Below are positions 9,350-20,234 of a stretch of DNA of 64,000 bases, piece after piece. The notes beneath the pieces are model-generated. The model was not told the DNA's origin. It ran no database searches and saw only the letters and a list, made by a program, of their open reading frames with translations. Both the position numbers and the translations under genes were made by a program. Position 1 is the first letter of the stretch, and each line of letters begins with the position of its first letter. This DNA is from Nitrosospira multiformis. GTDB lineage: Bacteria; Pseudomonadota; Gammaproteobacteria; Burkholderiales; Nitrosomonadaceae. The stretch covers positions 62,001 to 126,000 of the forward strand of contig NZ_FOHI01000004.1 of assembly GCF_900111585.1 (NCBI RefSeq), written 5' to 3'.

Positions 9350-9400
9350 GGATCTGTTCAGATCCCGGTAAAAACCGGGCTAGACCCGAAACCGGCTCCA
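9350..9400. other. Cluster of short hairpins upstream of putA
   Basis: Within the 480-bp gap between the divergent antiporter gene and putA are GGATCT-gttc-AGATCC (9350-9365), CCCGGT-aaaa-ACCGGG (9364-9379) and an overlapping CGGG-ctaga-CCCG. No T-tract follows, so a terminator is not supported. They could be protein sites or leader structure. Nothing else in the gap is recognisable, and no putA promoter could be fixed. Confidence 0.4.
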
Positions 9401-9717
9401 GAAAGCGTTGTATTTTCTACTGCTTTTGCGGGAGTGTGAATGAGGTACTGAGTCAATATTGGGAGAGATGCCCGGATTATAAACCATGAATCGAAACAGG
9501 GATAACTCTTCGAAGCTGACGAATAGGGGATAGACCGCAGTTTTTCTCATGAAAGTGACTCTCACGGAGTTTCAGTTGCGCAGCAATCTGGGGTATGTGA
9601 TGGGTCGAACAGACAGGCTCGCGTCCAGCATTCTATGATTTTCAAGCCCCTTTTTCAGCGAGGGATGATGAAGGTCAGAGTCAGATCAAGTAAATTGCTT
9701 CGTTCATAAGGAAAAAT

Positions 9718-12700
9718 GTGGGAAAAACGGCCATCTGTCCTCGCTTCTTGCGCTCGGCAATTACCCACGCGTATCGGCACAATGAGACTGAAAGCGTGAA
9801 TGGTTTGTTGAAGCAGATCGATTGGCCGCCATGCAGTCGTGCGCGAGCTGAGGAACTCTCTCGTAAGCTGGTGACTTCGATACGAGGCAAATACAGCCAT
9901 AGGGGAGGCGTGGATGCGTTGATGCACGAATTTTCCCTGTCGAGTCAGGAGGGTATAGCTCTGATGTGCCTGGCCGAGGCGCTGCTGCGCATTCCGGATC
10001 GGGAAACTGCCGATCGTCTCATACGAGACAAGATCAGCAAGGGTGACTGGCGCGCACATGTGGGACACAGCCCTTCGCTTTTCGTAAATGCGGCGGCCTG
10101 GGGCCTTCTGATCTCTCGCAAGCTGGTTTCGACCCACGGAGAAGATGGACTGTCAGCCGCATTATCCGGATTGATGGAAAAGGGGGGCGAGCCGCTGATT
10201 CGAAAAGGAATGGATCTGGCAATGCGTATGTTGGGCCACCAGTTCGTGATTGGCGAAACCATCGAGGAAGCGCTGGAGCGTAGCCGGGAGCGCGAGATGC
10301 GGGGATATCGTTATTCATACGATATGCTGGGGGAGGCGGCAATAACGGAGGCTGACGCCCAGCGCTACTGGACTTCCTACGCCTCGGCTATCCATGCTAT
10401 CGGCAAGTCGAGCGGCAAGAGTGGTATTAAGAGCGGTATTTATAAAGGACCAGGAATTTCAGTAAAGCTCTCCGCGCTGCATCCCCGTTATGTACGCTCC
10501 CAGCGCGAGCGAGTGATGGCTGAGCTGTTGCCACGTCTTAAATCACTGCTGCTGCTTGCCAAGCACTATGACATGGGCTTCAACATGGATGCGGAGGAAG
10601 CCGATCGGCTCGATCTCTCGCTCGATCTCCTGGAAGCGCTCGTGTTCGACCCGGATCTTGCGGGTTGGGATGGCATCGGCTTTGTCGTCCAGGCCTATCA
10701 GAAGCGATGCCCGTTCATTGTCGATTGGCTCATCGATCTTGGGCGGCGCAGCGGTCATCGCATCATGGTTCGGCTTGTGAAGGGCGCATACTGGGATGCG
10801 GAAATCAAGCGTGCACAGGTAGAGGGGCTGGATGGCTATCCCGTTTATACGCGCAAGATTCACACCGACATATGCTATATGGTTTGTGCACAGAAACTTC
10901 TTTGCGCCGCGGAGGCGGTCTTTCCCCAGTTCGCCACCCATAATGCACACACATTATCAGTCGTATGCCAAATAGCAGAGGATGCGGGTGTCGAAGATTA
11001 CGAGTTCCAGTACTTGCATGGGATGGGCGAGACGCTGTATGACCAGGTCGAACTCCTGAAGGAGGATCGGTTCGCAAAGTCGTGCCGCATCTATGCGCCC
11101 GTAGGCAGCTATGAGACGCTGCTTGCTTACCTCGTGCGCCGCCTGCTTGAAAATGGCGCAAATTCGTCATTCATCAACCGTATTCTCGACGACGATATCA
11201 GTATAGAAGAGCTGGTTGCGGATCCGATCAGTCAGATCGAGCAGGAGGGGGTGCATCCTCATCCGGCGATTCCCTTACCTGGCGATTTGTACGGTCACAA
11301 GCGCAGGAATTCCGCAGGCTTTGATTTCAGCGATGAGCAGGCGCTGGCTACATTGGCTGCTGAGTTAGCTGGAATGGAAAGGCGTGAATGGCGGGCTGAG
11401 CCTGTGCTTGCAGAGGGTGGGAATGCCGGAAGTGCAGGAAATGTGGGTTCATGGGTTCTCAATCCGGCTGATCGCAATGATTGCGTCGGGACAGTGATAG
11501 AGGCGACCGAGCATGATGTCGAAGTGGCGATCGCTGCCGCGCACGCGTTCGTGGCCGAATGGCAAAGTGTGTCGCATGAAGCCAGAGCCGCGATGCTTGA
11601 ACGGGCAGCGGATGCACTGGAAGCGCACCGTACGGAACTGATAGGGCTTGCGGTACGCGAAGGCGGCAAGTCGTTACCGGATGCAGTCGCGGAAGTGCGT
11701 GAAGCGGTTGATTTCTGCCGTTATTACGGGCAACAGATACGCGATTGGTCCAATACGAGTCCACCTTCAGCGCTGGGACCCGTGGTCTGCATCAGCCCCT
11801 GGAATTTCCCGCTGGCAATATTCATTGGGCAGGTAAGTGCCGCGCTTGCTGCCGGCAATCCCGTACTCGCGAAGCCAGCCGAGCAGACGCCCTTGATTGC
11901 CGCCGTTGCCGTCAGGCTGCTGCACGAGGCTGGCATTCCACGGCCAGCGTTGCAGCTTTTGCCCGGACAGGGTGAGAGGGTTGGAGAGCAGCTTGTCAAA
12001 GATGTCCGTGTACGTGGAGTTATTTTCACTGGCTCTACCGAAGTCGCGCAACTCATTTGCCGTACACTCGCTCTTCGTTCGCAGAAAGGTGAGATCCTCT
12101 TCATCGCCGAGACCGGAGGTCAGAATGCGATGATCGTCGATTCATCCGCTCGTATCCAGCAGGTGGTGCAGGATGCGCTGACCTCGGCGTTCGATAGTGC
12201 GGGGCAGCGCTGCTCGGCCCTGCGGATATTGTGCTTGCAGAAAGATATCGCTGAACAGGTGCTGGAGGTTCTGAGAGGCGCAATGATGGAACTCACGGTG
12301 GGTGATCCCCGGCGGCTTACTACCGATGTCGGCCCGATAATTGATGCAGATGCTCAGCACGCGTTGCTCGATCATATCGAAAAAATGCGCGCAGCAGGTC
12401 ATACCGTGTTACAACCGGTGCTGCCGTCGGTTTGTGCGAACGGCACTTTCCTTGCACCCACCCTGATCGAGATTGATCATATAGATGAGCTAGAGCGTGA
12501 GGTGTTCGGGCCGGTGCTGCATGTCGTGCGTTTTGCCCGCGAACGGCTGGACGAGCTTATTAATCAGATCAACGCGACTGGTTACGGTCTGACCCATGGC
12601 ATTCACAGTCGGGTCGATGAGACTATTGATTTCATTACTAAGCATGTGCATGCCGGCAACATCTATGTCAATCGCAATATGATCGGGGCCGTGGTCGGTG

Positions 12701-13380
12701 TGCAACCCTTTGGCGGGGAGGGCAAATCGGGTACCGGCCCCAAGGCCGGAGGGCCGCTCTACCTGCATCGGCTGATGCCTCAGACGCCTCTCTTGCTGGC
12801 GGATAACGGCGGCCTGCAGGTAAATGATGCGCTTGCTGAGCTGCAAGCTCTTACCGATTGGGCCCGGCAAGCCGGACGGGACGTACTCGCCTCGTTGTGC
12901 GAGGATTATGCGAAACGCACACCGCTCGCATTCAGCATTCCGCTACCGGGACCGACAGGCGAGAGCAATACATTAAGATTCGCCCCACGGGGAGCGGTAG
13001 CCTGTATTGCCGTAGACGAAGATGCATTGCTTGAGCAGATGGCGGCGGCGCTTGCAACCGGCAACCAGATTATTTTGGCTGATAACCCGCCTTTACACGC
13101 GTTACTGGATAAGCTGCCGCCGCAAGTGCGGGATCGATTGCGCGCCGAGCGGGACTGGGTCCACGCACCAGTTTCTGCGGTGCTCTATTCAGGCTCTGAA
13201 GATGAGGCGTACCGGCTCCGAAACGAGCTGGTGGGACGCGAAGGCGCTCTAGTCGCATTCATTACTGCCTCCGGCACCGATTTTCCTTTATACCGTTTGA
13301 CGGCTGAGCGGGTGGTTAGCGTGAATACCACTGCTGCTGGCGGCAATCCTGGCTTGCTGGGACTTGATTTCAATGGGTGA
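9718..13380 (+). CDS. putA: Bifunctional proline dehydrogenase / L-glutamate gamma-semialdehyde dehydrogenase
   Basis: A 1220-residue enzyme that oxidises proline to glutamate in two steps with substrate channelling, passing electrons through FAD to the quinone pool. The FAD-dependent PRODH barrel spans roughly 90-520 (GPGISVKLSALHPRY; LRxRRLLE-like LVRRLLENGANSSF). The P5C dehydrogenase domain follows, with E798 in IAETGGQN and catalytic C832 in SAGQRCSALR, then the VGVQPFGGEGKSGTGPKAGG segment. A C-terminal extension from about 1030 is present. There is no N-terminal ribbon-helix-helix domain, so it is not a self-regulating PutA repressor. The start is a GTG preceded by AAGGA. It is flanked by unrelated genes. 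Confidence 0.94.
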   Translation: MGKTAICPRFLRSAITHAYRHNETESVNGLLKQIDWPPCSRARAEELSRKLVTSIRGKYSHRGGVDALMHEFSLSSQEGIALMCLAEALLRIPDRETADRLIRDKISKGDWRAHVGHSPSLFVNAAAWGLLISRKLVSTHGEDGLSAALSGLMEKGGEPLIRKGMDLAMRMLGHQFVIGETIEEALERSREREMRGYRYSYDMLGEAAITEADAQRYWTSYASAIHAIGKSSGKSGIKSGIYKGPGISVKLSALHPRYVRSQRERVMAELLPRLKSLLLLAKHYDMGFNMDAEEADRLDLSLDLLEALVFDPDLAGWDGIGFVVQAYQKRCPFIVDWLIDLGRRSGHRIMVRLVKGAYWDAEIKRAQVEGLDGYPVYTRKIHTDICYMVCAQKLLCAAEAVFPQFATHNAHTLSVVCQIAEDAGVEDYEFQYLHGMGETLYDQVELLKEDRFAKSCRIYAPVGSYETLLAYLVRRLLENGANSSFINRILDDDISIEELVADPISQIEQEGVHPHPAIPLPGDLYGHKRRNSAGFDFSDEQALATLAAELAGMERREWRAEPVLAEGGNAGSAGNVGSWVLNPADRNDCVGTVIEATEHDVEVAIAAAHAFVAEWQSVSHEARAAMLERAADALEAHRTELIGLAVREGGKSLPDAVAEVREAVDFCRYYGQQIRDWSNTSPPSALGPVVCISPWNFPLAIFIGQVSAALAAGNPVLAKPAEQTPLIAAVAVRLLHEAGIPRPALQLLPGQGERVGEQLVKDVRVRGVIFTGSTEVAQLICRTLALRSQKGEILFIAETGGQNAMIVDSSARIQQVVQDALTSAFDSAGQRCSALRILCLQKDIAEQVLEVLRGAMMELTVGDPRRLTTDVGPIIDADAQHALLDHIEKMRAAGHTVLQPVLPSVCANGTFLAPTLIEIDHIDELEREVFGPVLHVVRFARERLDELINQINATGYGLTHGIHSRVDETIDFITKHVHAGNIYVNRNMIGAVVGVQPFGGEGKSGTGPKAGGPLYLHRLMPQTPLLLADNGGLQVNDALAELQALTDWARQAGRDVLASLCEDYAKRTPLAFSIPLPGPTGESNTLRFAPRGAVACIAVDEDALLEQMAAALATGNQIILADNPPLHALLDKLPPQVRDRLRAERDWVHAPVSAVLYSGSEDEAYRLRNELVGREGALVAFITASGTDFPLYRLTAERVVSVNTTAAGGNPGLLGLDFNG

Positions 13381-13565
13381 GACTATTAATTTTGAAACTT
13401 CAAGCGCCCGCCCACGAGAACTGCATGTTCAACGCTAAAGTTTTCAACAATTATTGCTGACGTGTATTTCAATCTCGAACCTGTTCCCGCAATTCTTATC
13501 TAAAGGCAACAACGATTCAGGCGCAATGCCAATGCATTCCCGCCTGCCGGAACTATTTCATACCG

Positions 13566-14693
13566 ATGCATATCACTCCAGATCGGCTATTTGTTATGAC
13601 GACCCGCAATAGCACAATCGACGTGGCAAAAGGAATCGGCATATTTTTTGTCGTACTCGGACATAATTGGCTGTCAACTCATGAGAAAAACGAACTCCAT
13701 ATAGTTATTTTCTCATTTCACATGCCTTTGTTTTTCTTCCTGGCAGGAATATTCTTGAGAGCACCGGACGGAATCCTGCGTTTCGCAATAGGCCGGACAG
13801 GATCGCTACTGAAACCCTATTTCGTTGTCCTGACAGCCTTGGGCGTACTCAAGATGCTAAGGGCCGCATTGGGTGGGAGCGGCGAAGCTGGTATGAGCGG
13901 CACCAGTTATTTTATAGGCTTGCTTTATGGTACCGGCGATACGATTGAGTGGATTGCCCTATGGTTTTTACCGCATCTTTTTATCTCGTTGATCGCGTCC
14001 CTGATCATTTTGAGGGCAATTGAAGCTTGCACGGACAACAAGGTATGGATAGTGTCAGCTGCCCTCCTGCTCTTAGGGATTGGCATAAGTTCTATCGATG
14101 CTTATCATCACCCTACGGCAATAGCCGCAAGCCTTATGGGACCAGGACGATTCCTGGGGCTTCCCTGGGGCGCTGATCTTATTCCGATAACATCTTCCTT
14201 CATTATCTTCGGATATCTGCTCGCCGAGCCTGCGAAATCGATGAAATTCAGCCTGCCCGGCTTATTTATATCTGCCGTGGTGTTTGTTGCTCTGCACTTT
14301 TATTTTGATGACACCATTGATCTTAATGAAAGGGTATACGATAGTGCGGTTGTATCGACCCTGGAGGCGGCGACAGGAATATATATAACGTTCAGTATCG
14401 CTTCGTTACTGCAAAATTTTCCATCCTTCAGAAAACCGCTGGCATACCTGGGATCAGGGACACTTTTTATCCTGATCTTTCACGGCTTCCTGCAAGTCCA
14501 GGCGTTTGTCGCGCTGCACCATATCAGTCCTTATATGTATCTAAACAGCATTGTGAGTCTTGCATGGAGTATCGGGATGTCTTTGCTCCTGTGGGAGATG
14601 GCGAAGCGTCAGCGATGGTTGTCAAAGTTGCTATTACCACAAAAACCACAAAAGGCAATTGTTCGCGACGAGTTGGAGCGGAGTGCCGGCTAA
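13566..14693 (+). CDS. Acyltransferase 3 family membrane protein
   Basis: A 375-residue protein with about ten hydrophobic helices. The N-terminal TIDVAKGIGIFFVVLGHNW contains the catalytic-type His of acyltransferase-3 (OafA/NodX-like) proteins, and FSFHMPLFFFLAGIF is the second family signature. Such proteins O-acetylate or otherwise acylate surface sugars or lipids across the inner membrane. The start is uncertain: an in-frame ATG 30 bp later (MTTRNSTIDVAKG) fits the family better, while the first ATG has a weak GGAA upstream. No polysaccharide genes adjoin, so the substrate is unknown. Confidence 0.8.
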   Translation: MHITPDRLFVMTTRNSTIDVAKGIGIFFVVLGHNWLSTHEKNELHIVIFSFHMPLFFFLAGIFLRAPDGILRFAIGRTGSLLKPYFVVLTALGVLKMLRAALGGSGEAGMSGTSYFIGLLYGTGDTIEWIALWFLPHLFISLIASLIILRAIEACTDNKVWIVSAALLLLGIGISSIDAYHHPTAIAASLMGPGRFLGLPWGADLIPITSSFIIFGYLLAEPAKSMKFSLPGLFISAVVFVALHFYFDDTIDLNERVYDSAVVSTLEAATGIYITFSIASLLQNFPSFRKPLAYLGSGTLFILIFHGFLQVQAFVALHHISPYMYLNSIVSLAWSIGMSLLLWEMAKRQRWLSKLLLPQKPQKAIVRDELERSAG

Positions 14694-14821
14694 TCTGTCG
14701 CTTAAAGACCCTCGAGATCCTCAAAAAACGCATGAATGGACGTTGCACTTCCTCCACTTTCCCTATTTTCTTTCACCCATGCGTTGATATACGGGCGACT
14801 GCACTTGTTGAGGGAGCCATG

Positions 14822-15667
14822 TCAGGTACGCGAAGAAAACCGCATCGACAAGTCTATGGCCTTTATATCTTTGGTAAGACTGCCAATGGAGATACGGTCT
14901 ACACCGGTTTTGGCTACTGCGCGGACATTGTCGAGCGTGATTCCACCGGAGGCTTCCAGCATTGCGCCTTTATTGGTCAGCCGCGCGTTCAATACTACTG
15001 CTTCCCTCAGTTCTTCCAGATCGAAGTTATCCAGCAGAATCAGCGTCGCTCCGGCATTCAAAGCGGTACGAAGATCTTGAAGTGTTTCCACTTCGATCTG
15101 AATGAATATTCCCCGGGCGGCAATTTTCCTCGCTGCACGCAGTGCCGGTTCAATACCGCCGCTAGCTATGATATGGTTTTCCTTGATCAGAATGCCATCA
15201 TATAAACCGATCCGGTGGTTTGTTCCCCCGCCGCATTTAACCCCATATTTTTGTGCCAGCCGTAATCCGGGCAAGGTCTTGCGGGTGTCGACAATGACTG
15301 CGTCCGTTCCGGATATTGCATTCACGTAACACCGGGTCTGGGTGGCGACAGCCGAGAGCAGTTGCAGAAAGTTGAGAGCTGTCCGTTCACCTGTCAGCAG
15401 TGCCCTGGCAGTACCCTTCACTTCACAAAGTTTCTGTCCGGCGCTGACTGTTTCGCCGTCCTGCGCATGCCAGCGCACTTCGACTTGCGGTTCCAGTTGC
15501 CGAAAACATTCGTCAAACCAGCGCCCTCCACACATCACAGCCTCTTGACGACTGATCACAGTAGCGGCCGCAGTTTCATCACAAGGAACAAGGCCGGCGG
15601 TGAGATCACCCGCACCCACATCTTCGAGCAGCGCCTGGCTGACGTTATTCTTGATTTCGGTTTCCAT
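14822..15667 (-). CDS. nadC: Nicotinate-nucleotide pyrophosphorylase (carboxylating)
   Basis: About 281 residues forming the quinolinate phosphoribosyltransferase fold. It converts quinolinate and PRPP to nicotinate mononucleotide in NAD synthesis. Diagnostic segments are LLEDVGAGDLT near the start, GERTALNFLQ, VDTRKTLPGLRLAQKYGVKCGGGTNHR, and EVETL with the LLDNF strand. The start at METEIKNNVSQALLEDVG is chosen because a further 13 upstream codons are unlike the family. It is divergent from the frameshifted glutamate-synthase-domain gene 84 bp away. Confidence 0.93.
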   Translation of the reverse strand: METEIKNNVSQALLEDVGAGDLTAGLVPCDETAAATVISRQEAVMCGGRWFDECFRQLEPQVEVRWHAQDGETVSAGQKLCEVKGTARALLTGERTALNFLQLLSAVATQTRCYVNAISGTDAVIVDTRKTLPGLRLAQKYGVKCGGGTNHRIGLYDGILIKENHIIASGGIEPALRAARKIAARGIFIQIEVETLQDLRTALNAGATLILLDNFDLEELREAVVLNARLTNKGAMLEASGGITLDNVRAVAKTGVDRISIGSLTKDIKAIDLSMRFSSRT

Positions 15668-15750
15668 ATACGTGAAATGATCGTAAAACATTTTTATTAT
15701 GTTCACCGGAACGAATGGAGTATTTTAGCTGAATGTGATACGGAGGCATC

Positions 15751-17231
15751 ATGTCTGATGCATTGAAAGTAATCTCATACGGTTTCAGCACGATTGCCGG
15801 TCTGATCGTGATAGGGATAGTCGTATTCTGGTTCATTCACGATGTAACCCAGAAGAAGCATTCCATCCTGCGTAACTATCCAGTAATCGGGCGCCTGCGA
15901 TTTTTCCTGGAGAAACAGGGAGAGTATTTCCGACAGTACTTCTTTTCCAGCGATCGGGACGAAATGCCCTTTAATCGCGCTACCCGCTCATGGGTGTACA
16001 GGAATGCAAAGAATGAGGGTGGTATCGTCGGTTTCGGCTCGACCAATGATCTGCGGGAGCCAGGCTCTATTTTTTTCGTCAATGTCGCTTTCCCGTATTG
16101 GAGAGCGACCGGTTGCCCACTCCGCCACTGGTGATTGGCGAGGACTATTGCGAGCATCCTTTCCATGCGAAATCCATTATCAATATCAGTGGAATGAGTT
16201 ACGGCGCGATTTCAGCACCCGCAGTACGCGCATTGTCGCTTGGAGCGGCGGAGGCGGGATGCTGGCTGAACACGGGGGAAGGTGGGCTCTCACCTTATCA
16301 TCTTGAGGGGGGTGGCGATATTGTCATGCAAATCGGTACTGCAAAGTATGGTATTCGCGACCAGGAGGGTAATTTTTCACCGGAGCGGGCAAAGGAACTT
16401 GCGAAGGTGGTCAAGGCATTTGAAATAAAGCTCTCTCAGGGCGCGAAGCCGGGTAAGGGAGGGTTGCTTCCCGGAACCAAGGTAACCAATGAAATCTCAG
16501 CTATTCGCGGTATTCCTGCTCATCGTGATTCAATCAGCCCTAATCGTCATCGCGATATCGGGAATGTGGATGAACTGCTCGACAAGATTGCTCATATCCG
16601 CGATCTCACCGGGCGGCCCGTGGGTGTCAAGGCTGCCATCGGCGGGTGGCACTTTATTAACGACCTGTGCGATGCAGTGAATCGCAGGGGTTCCGAATAC
16701 GCGCCGGATTTTCTCACCATTGATGGGGGCGAAGGGGGCAGCGGCGCTGCGCCCCAGACTCTGTTCGATCATATGAGCCTGCCCATTGCGGAAGCGTTAC
16801 CACGGGTGGTGGATGCGTTACTGGAATCCGGCTTGAGAGACCGCGTACGTGTGGTTGCAGCAGGTAAGCTGGTGACAGCGGCACGGGCGGCGTGGGCGTT
16901 GTGTGCGGGTGCGGACTATGTCAATACCGCGCGCGGCTTCATGTTTTCACTCGGCTGTATCCAGGCCATGCGATGTCACACGAATACCTGCCCTACTGGT
17001 ATCACCACCCATAATCGGCGTTTGCAGCGGGGTCTGGTGGTGCAGGAGAAATACTTGCGCGTTGCCAATTATGCCAAAAACATGAACAGGGAAATCGATA
17101 TGATTGCCTACTCCTGCGGCTTGCGCCACGCCCGCCAATTGAAGCGCGAGCATGTGCGCATCGTGGAAACGGCGGGCAAAAGCGTGGCTCTCAACATTTT
17201 GTATCCTTATCCGGAAATACTTTCGCTTTGA
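15751..17231 (+). pseudogene. FMN-binding glutamate synthase-domain protein, frameshifted
   Basis: Two frames together encode one protein. The first, 15751-16134, has an N-terminal membrane helix (about 8-30) and ends after FFVNVAFP. The second runs from about 16095 to 17231 and continues with VLESDRLPTPPLVIGEDY, SIINISGMSYGAIS, LNTGEGGLSPYH, SQGAKPGKGG and CHTNTCPTGITTH, all signatures of GltB-like FMN domains. One missing base in the CCC run at 16092-16094 explains the break. Restoring it gives 494 codons including the stop. These stand-alone domains are often annotated as ferredoxin-type glutamate synthases, but their reaction is not settled. This could be a real null mutation or a sequencing error. 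Confidence 0.88.
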
Positions 17232-17323
17232 TATGGCATGTCATACTGGATCATGCGATACAGCAATGGCTTTGCTTATTGCATCCTCCATCTCGCCGGA
17301 GGATTTGGACGCATGAGGGATAT

Positions 17324-17349
17324 CTTGAAAATTCTACCGTATCCCATAT
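17324..17349 (+). promoter_or_regulatory. Sigma-32 (RpoH) heat-shock promoter of clpB
   Basis: CTTGAAA at 17324-17330 is followed by 11 bases and TCCCATAT at 17342-17349. This compares with the RpoH consensus CTTGAAA-N11-16-CCCCATnT, with one mismatch. It sits 37 bp before the clpB ATG. Confidence 0.85.
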
Positions 17350-17385
17350 ATATAAGAATCATTCACTACCCATAAAGGGCTTCTC

Positions 17386-19995
17386 ATGCGTTTCGACAAA
17401 TTAACCACAAAATTCCAGCAGGCGTTGTCCGACGCGCAGAGCATTGCTGTGGGTCAGGACAATCCTTATATTGAACCGCAGCATTTACTGCTTGCACTCT
17501 TGCAGCAGCAAGATGCAGGCACGGTTTCGTTGTTGCAGCGCGCAGGTGCGAATGTGCCGCCCCTGCGCGAGGCACTGAAAAAATCGATCGAGCGCCTTCC
17601 TAAGGTAGAGGGTACAGGTGGAGAGATCAACGTCTCGCGCGATCTGGGTAATCTGCTCAATCTGGCCGACAAGGAGGCGCAAAAACGGGGTGATCAATTC
17701 ATTGCGTCGGAAATGTTCCTGGTGGCGGCGCTTCAGGACAAAGGCGAGACCGGCAATCTGCTGAGGCAGAATGGGGCCAATCGCAATGCGCTCGAACAAG
17801 CGATCAACGAGGTGCGCGGTGGCGAGAATGTCAGCAATCCTGAGGCTGAAGCCAGTCGGGAAGCATTGAAAAAATACACGCTCGATCTGACGGAACGCGC
17901 GCGCGCGGGAAAGCTTGATCCAGTTATCGGGCGCGATGATGAAATTCGGCGTACTGTTCAGGTATTGCAACGCCGTACCAAGAACAATCCCGTGCTGATC
18001 GGCGAACCGGGCGTGGGCAAGACTGCTATTGTCGAAGGTTTGGCTCAGCGCATCGTCAATGGCGAAGTGCCGGAAACCCTCAAGGACAAGAAAGTACTCT
18101 CGCTGGATATGGCCGCGCTGCTCGCGGGAGCTAAATACCGGGGCGAATTCGAGGAGCGCCTCAAGTCTGTCCTCAAGGAGATTGCACAGGCCGGGGGCAG
18201 CGTTATTGTCTTCATAGACGAGCTTCATACCATGGTAGGGGCGGGCAAGGCCGAGGGCGCGATCGATGCGGGCAACATGCTCAAACCCGCGCTGGCGCGC
18301 GGCGAATTGCATTGCGTGGGTGCCACCACTCTGGACGAATACCGCAAATACATCGAGAAAGATGCTGCGCTGGAGCGGCGTTTCCAGAAAGTGTTCGTGG
18401 AAGAACCCACGGTCGAGGCGACTATCGCCATCCTGCGTGGCTTGCAGGAAAGATACGAACTGCATCATGGCGTGGATATCACCGATCCGGCTATCGTCGC
18501 AGCGGCCGAACTGTCGCATCGTTATATCACCGACCGCTTTCTGCCCGATAAGGCCATCGATCTGATCGATGAAGCTGCGGCACGCATTCGGATGGAAATC
18601 GATTCCAAGCCGGAAGCAATGGACAGGCTCGACCGGCGTCTGATACAGCTCAAGATCGAGCGCGAGGCGGTGAAGAAGGAAAAGGATGAGGCGTCGCAGA
18701 AACGTCTTGCATTACTGGAAGATGAGATAGCCAAACTCGAGCGCGAATACGCCGACCTGGAAGAAATCTGGAAAGCCGAAAAATCTCAGGTGCAGGGTAC
18801 GCAGCATATCAAGGAAGAGATGGAAAAGGTCAAGCTCGAAATCGAAGCGGCGACGCGTAAAGGAGATTGGCAGAAAGTTTCAGAGTTGCAATATGGACGC
18901 CTTCCGCAACTGGAGGCACAACTTCAGGTGCAGGATCGGCAGGCTGAGAAGGAGACCGTGGAGCAAAACAAGCCGAAGCTGCTTCGAACTCAGGTTGGGG
19001 CGGAAGAAATCGCAGAAGTGGTTTCGCGCGCTACCGGCATTCCTGTTTCCAAGATGATGCAGGGTGAACGGGAGAAACTCCTGCACATGGAGGAGAAGCT
19101 GCACGAGCGCGTAGTGGGGCAGGACGAAGCAGTACGACTGGTGTCGGATGCCATTCGTCGTTCGCGCGCAGGTCTGGCTGATCCGAACCGCCCTTATGGC
19201 TCTTTTCTGTTCCTGGGGCCGACAGGGGTGGGTAAGACCGAGTTATGCAGGGCGTTGGCAGGATTTCTGTTCGATTCGGAAGAGCACATGATCCGCATCG
19301 ACATGTCGGAGTTCATGGAAAAACATTCGGTTGCGCGGCTTATTGGCGCTCCACCGGGGTATGTGGGCTACGAGGAGGGCGGTTACCTGACGGAAGCCGT
19401 ACGACGGAAACCCTACGCGGTTATTCTGCTGGATGAAGTGGAGAAGGCGCATCCCGATGTATTCAACGTCTTATTGCAGGTGCTGGATGATGGCCGCATG
19501 ACAGACGGACAGGGCCGCACGGTGGACTTCAAGAACACCGTTATCGTCATGACTTCAAACCTCGGTTCGCAAATGATCCAGCAGATGGCAGGAGATGATT
19601 ACCAAGTCATCAAGCTGGCGGTCATGGGCGAGGTGAAGGCATATTTTCGCCCGGAGTTCATCAACCGGATTGACGAGGTGGTGGTATTCCATGCGCTGGA
19701 TGAGAAGCATATCAAATCCATCGCGCGGATACAGCTGCAGCAACTGGAAAGGCGCCTGGCAAAACTTGAGATGCATCTTAAGGTGACGGATGCTGCCCTT
19801 GCAGAGGTGGCCCAGGCGGGATTCGATCCGGTGTTCGGTGCACGGCCCCTCAAGCGCGCGATACAGGGCCAGCTCGAGAACCCCTTGGCAAAGGAAATTC
19901 TCGAAGGTCACTTCGCTGCGAAGGATACCATCACAGTCGATTCGAAAAATGGCGTGATCACCTTCTCGAAGGCAAGGGAATCCGTACCGGTTTGA
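17386..19995 (+). CDS. clpB: ATP-dependent disaggregase ClpB
   Basis: An 869-residue Hsp100 chaperone that extracts polypeptides from aggregates together with DnaK/DnaJ/GrpE. In order it shows the N-terminal repeat domain (1-145), the first AAA+ module with Walker A GEPGVGKT (206-213) and [12 protein letters not shown], the coiled-coil middle domain (about 405-530, highly charged), the second AAA+ module with GPTGVGKT (611-618) and [14 protein letters not shown], and the C-terminal small domain with [10 protein letters not shown]. Length is typical. AAAGGG gives a good ribosome site. The RpoH promoter directly upstream indicates heat-shock control. Confidence 0.97.
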   Translation: MRFDKLTTKFQQALSDAQSIAVGQDNPYIEPQHLLLALLQQQDAGTVSLLQRAGANVPPLREALKKSIERLPKVEGTGGEINVSRDLGNLLNLADKEAQKRGDQFIASEMFLVAALQDKGETGNLLRQNGANRNALEQAINEVRGGENVSNPEAEASREALKKYTLDLTERARAGKLDPVIGRDDEIRRTVQVLQRRTKNNPVLIGEPGVGKTAIVEGLAQRIVNGEVPETLKDKKVLSLDMAALLAGAKYRGEFEERLKSVLKEIAQAGGSVIVFIDELHTMVGAGKAEGAIDAGNMLKPALARGELHCVGATTLDEYRKYIEKDAALERRFQKVFVEEPTVEATIAILRGLQERYELHHGVDITDPAIVAAAELSHRYITDRFLPDKAIDLIDEAAARIRMEIDSKPEAMDRLDRRLIQLKIEREAVKKEKDEASQKRLALLEDEIAKLEREYADLEEIWKAEKSQVQGTQHIKEEMEKVKLEIEAATRKGDWQKVSELQYGRLPQLEAQLQVQDRQAEKETVEQNKPKLLRTQVGAEEIAEVVSRATGIPVSKMMQGEREKLLHMEEKLHERVVGQDEAVRLVSDAIRRSRAGLADPNRPYGSFLFLGPTGVGKTELCRALAGFLFDSEEHMIRIDMSEFMEKHSVARLIGAPPGYVGYEEGGYLTEAVRRKPYAVILLDEVEKAHPDVFNVLLQVLDDGRMTDGQGRTVDFKNTVIVMTSNLGSQMIQQMAGDDYQVIKLAVMGEVKAYFRPEFINRIDEVVVFHALDEKHIKSIARIQLQQLERRLAKLEMHLKVTDAALAEVAQAGFDPVFGARPLKRAIQGQLENPLAKEILEGHFAAKDTITVDSKNGVITFSKARESVPV

Positions 19996-20031
19996 GGATA
20001 TTTCCCGGAAGCCAAGGGCTCTCTCCCCGAT

Positions 20032-20062
20032 CCTCTCCCGCCTGTTTGGCCTGTGGGAGAGG
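20032..20062. repeat. CCTCTCCC...GGGAGAGG hairpin element after clpB
   Basis: An 8-bp perfect stem with a 15-base spacer, flanked by further C-rich and G-rich arms. It resembles the dispersed CCCTCTCCC palindromes common in betaproteobacterial intergenic gaps. It may end clpB transcription; there is no T-tract. Confidence 0.5.
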
Positions 20063-20234
20063 GGGAGGGAAGGGAGCAGCTTTACAGTATCATCGTCTCG
20101 ACTCTCATCGGATTCATCTAAGGTGTCGGGAACCCGCTCCTCCTGGCGTTGTCTGACAACGCGACCTGTACCGTCGCGAATATATTTTGCGGGTGCCGGA
20201 TTCAGGTAAAATAGGAGTTTTTTCGAGTCGCGTC

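Noticed and set aside
17485-18519. 344-codon open frame antisense to clpB
   Set aside because: A shadow of GC-biased third positions in clpB; no domain.
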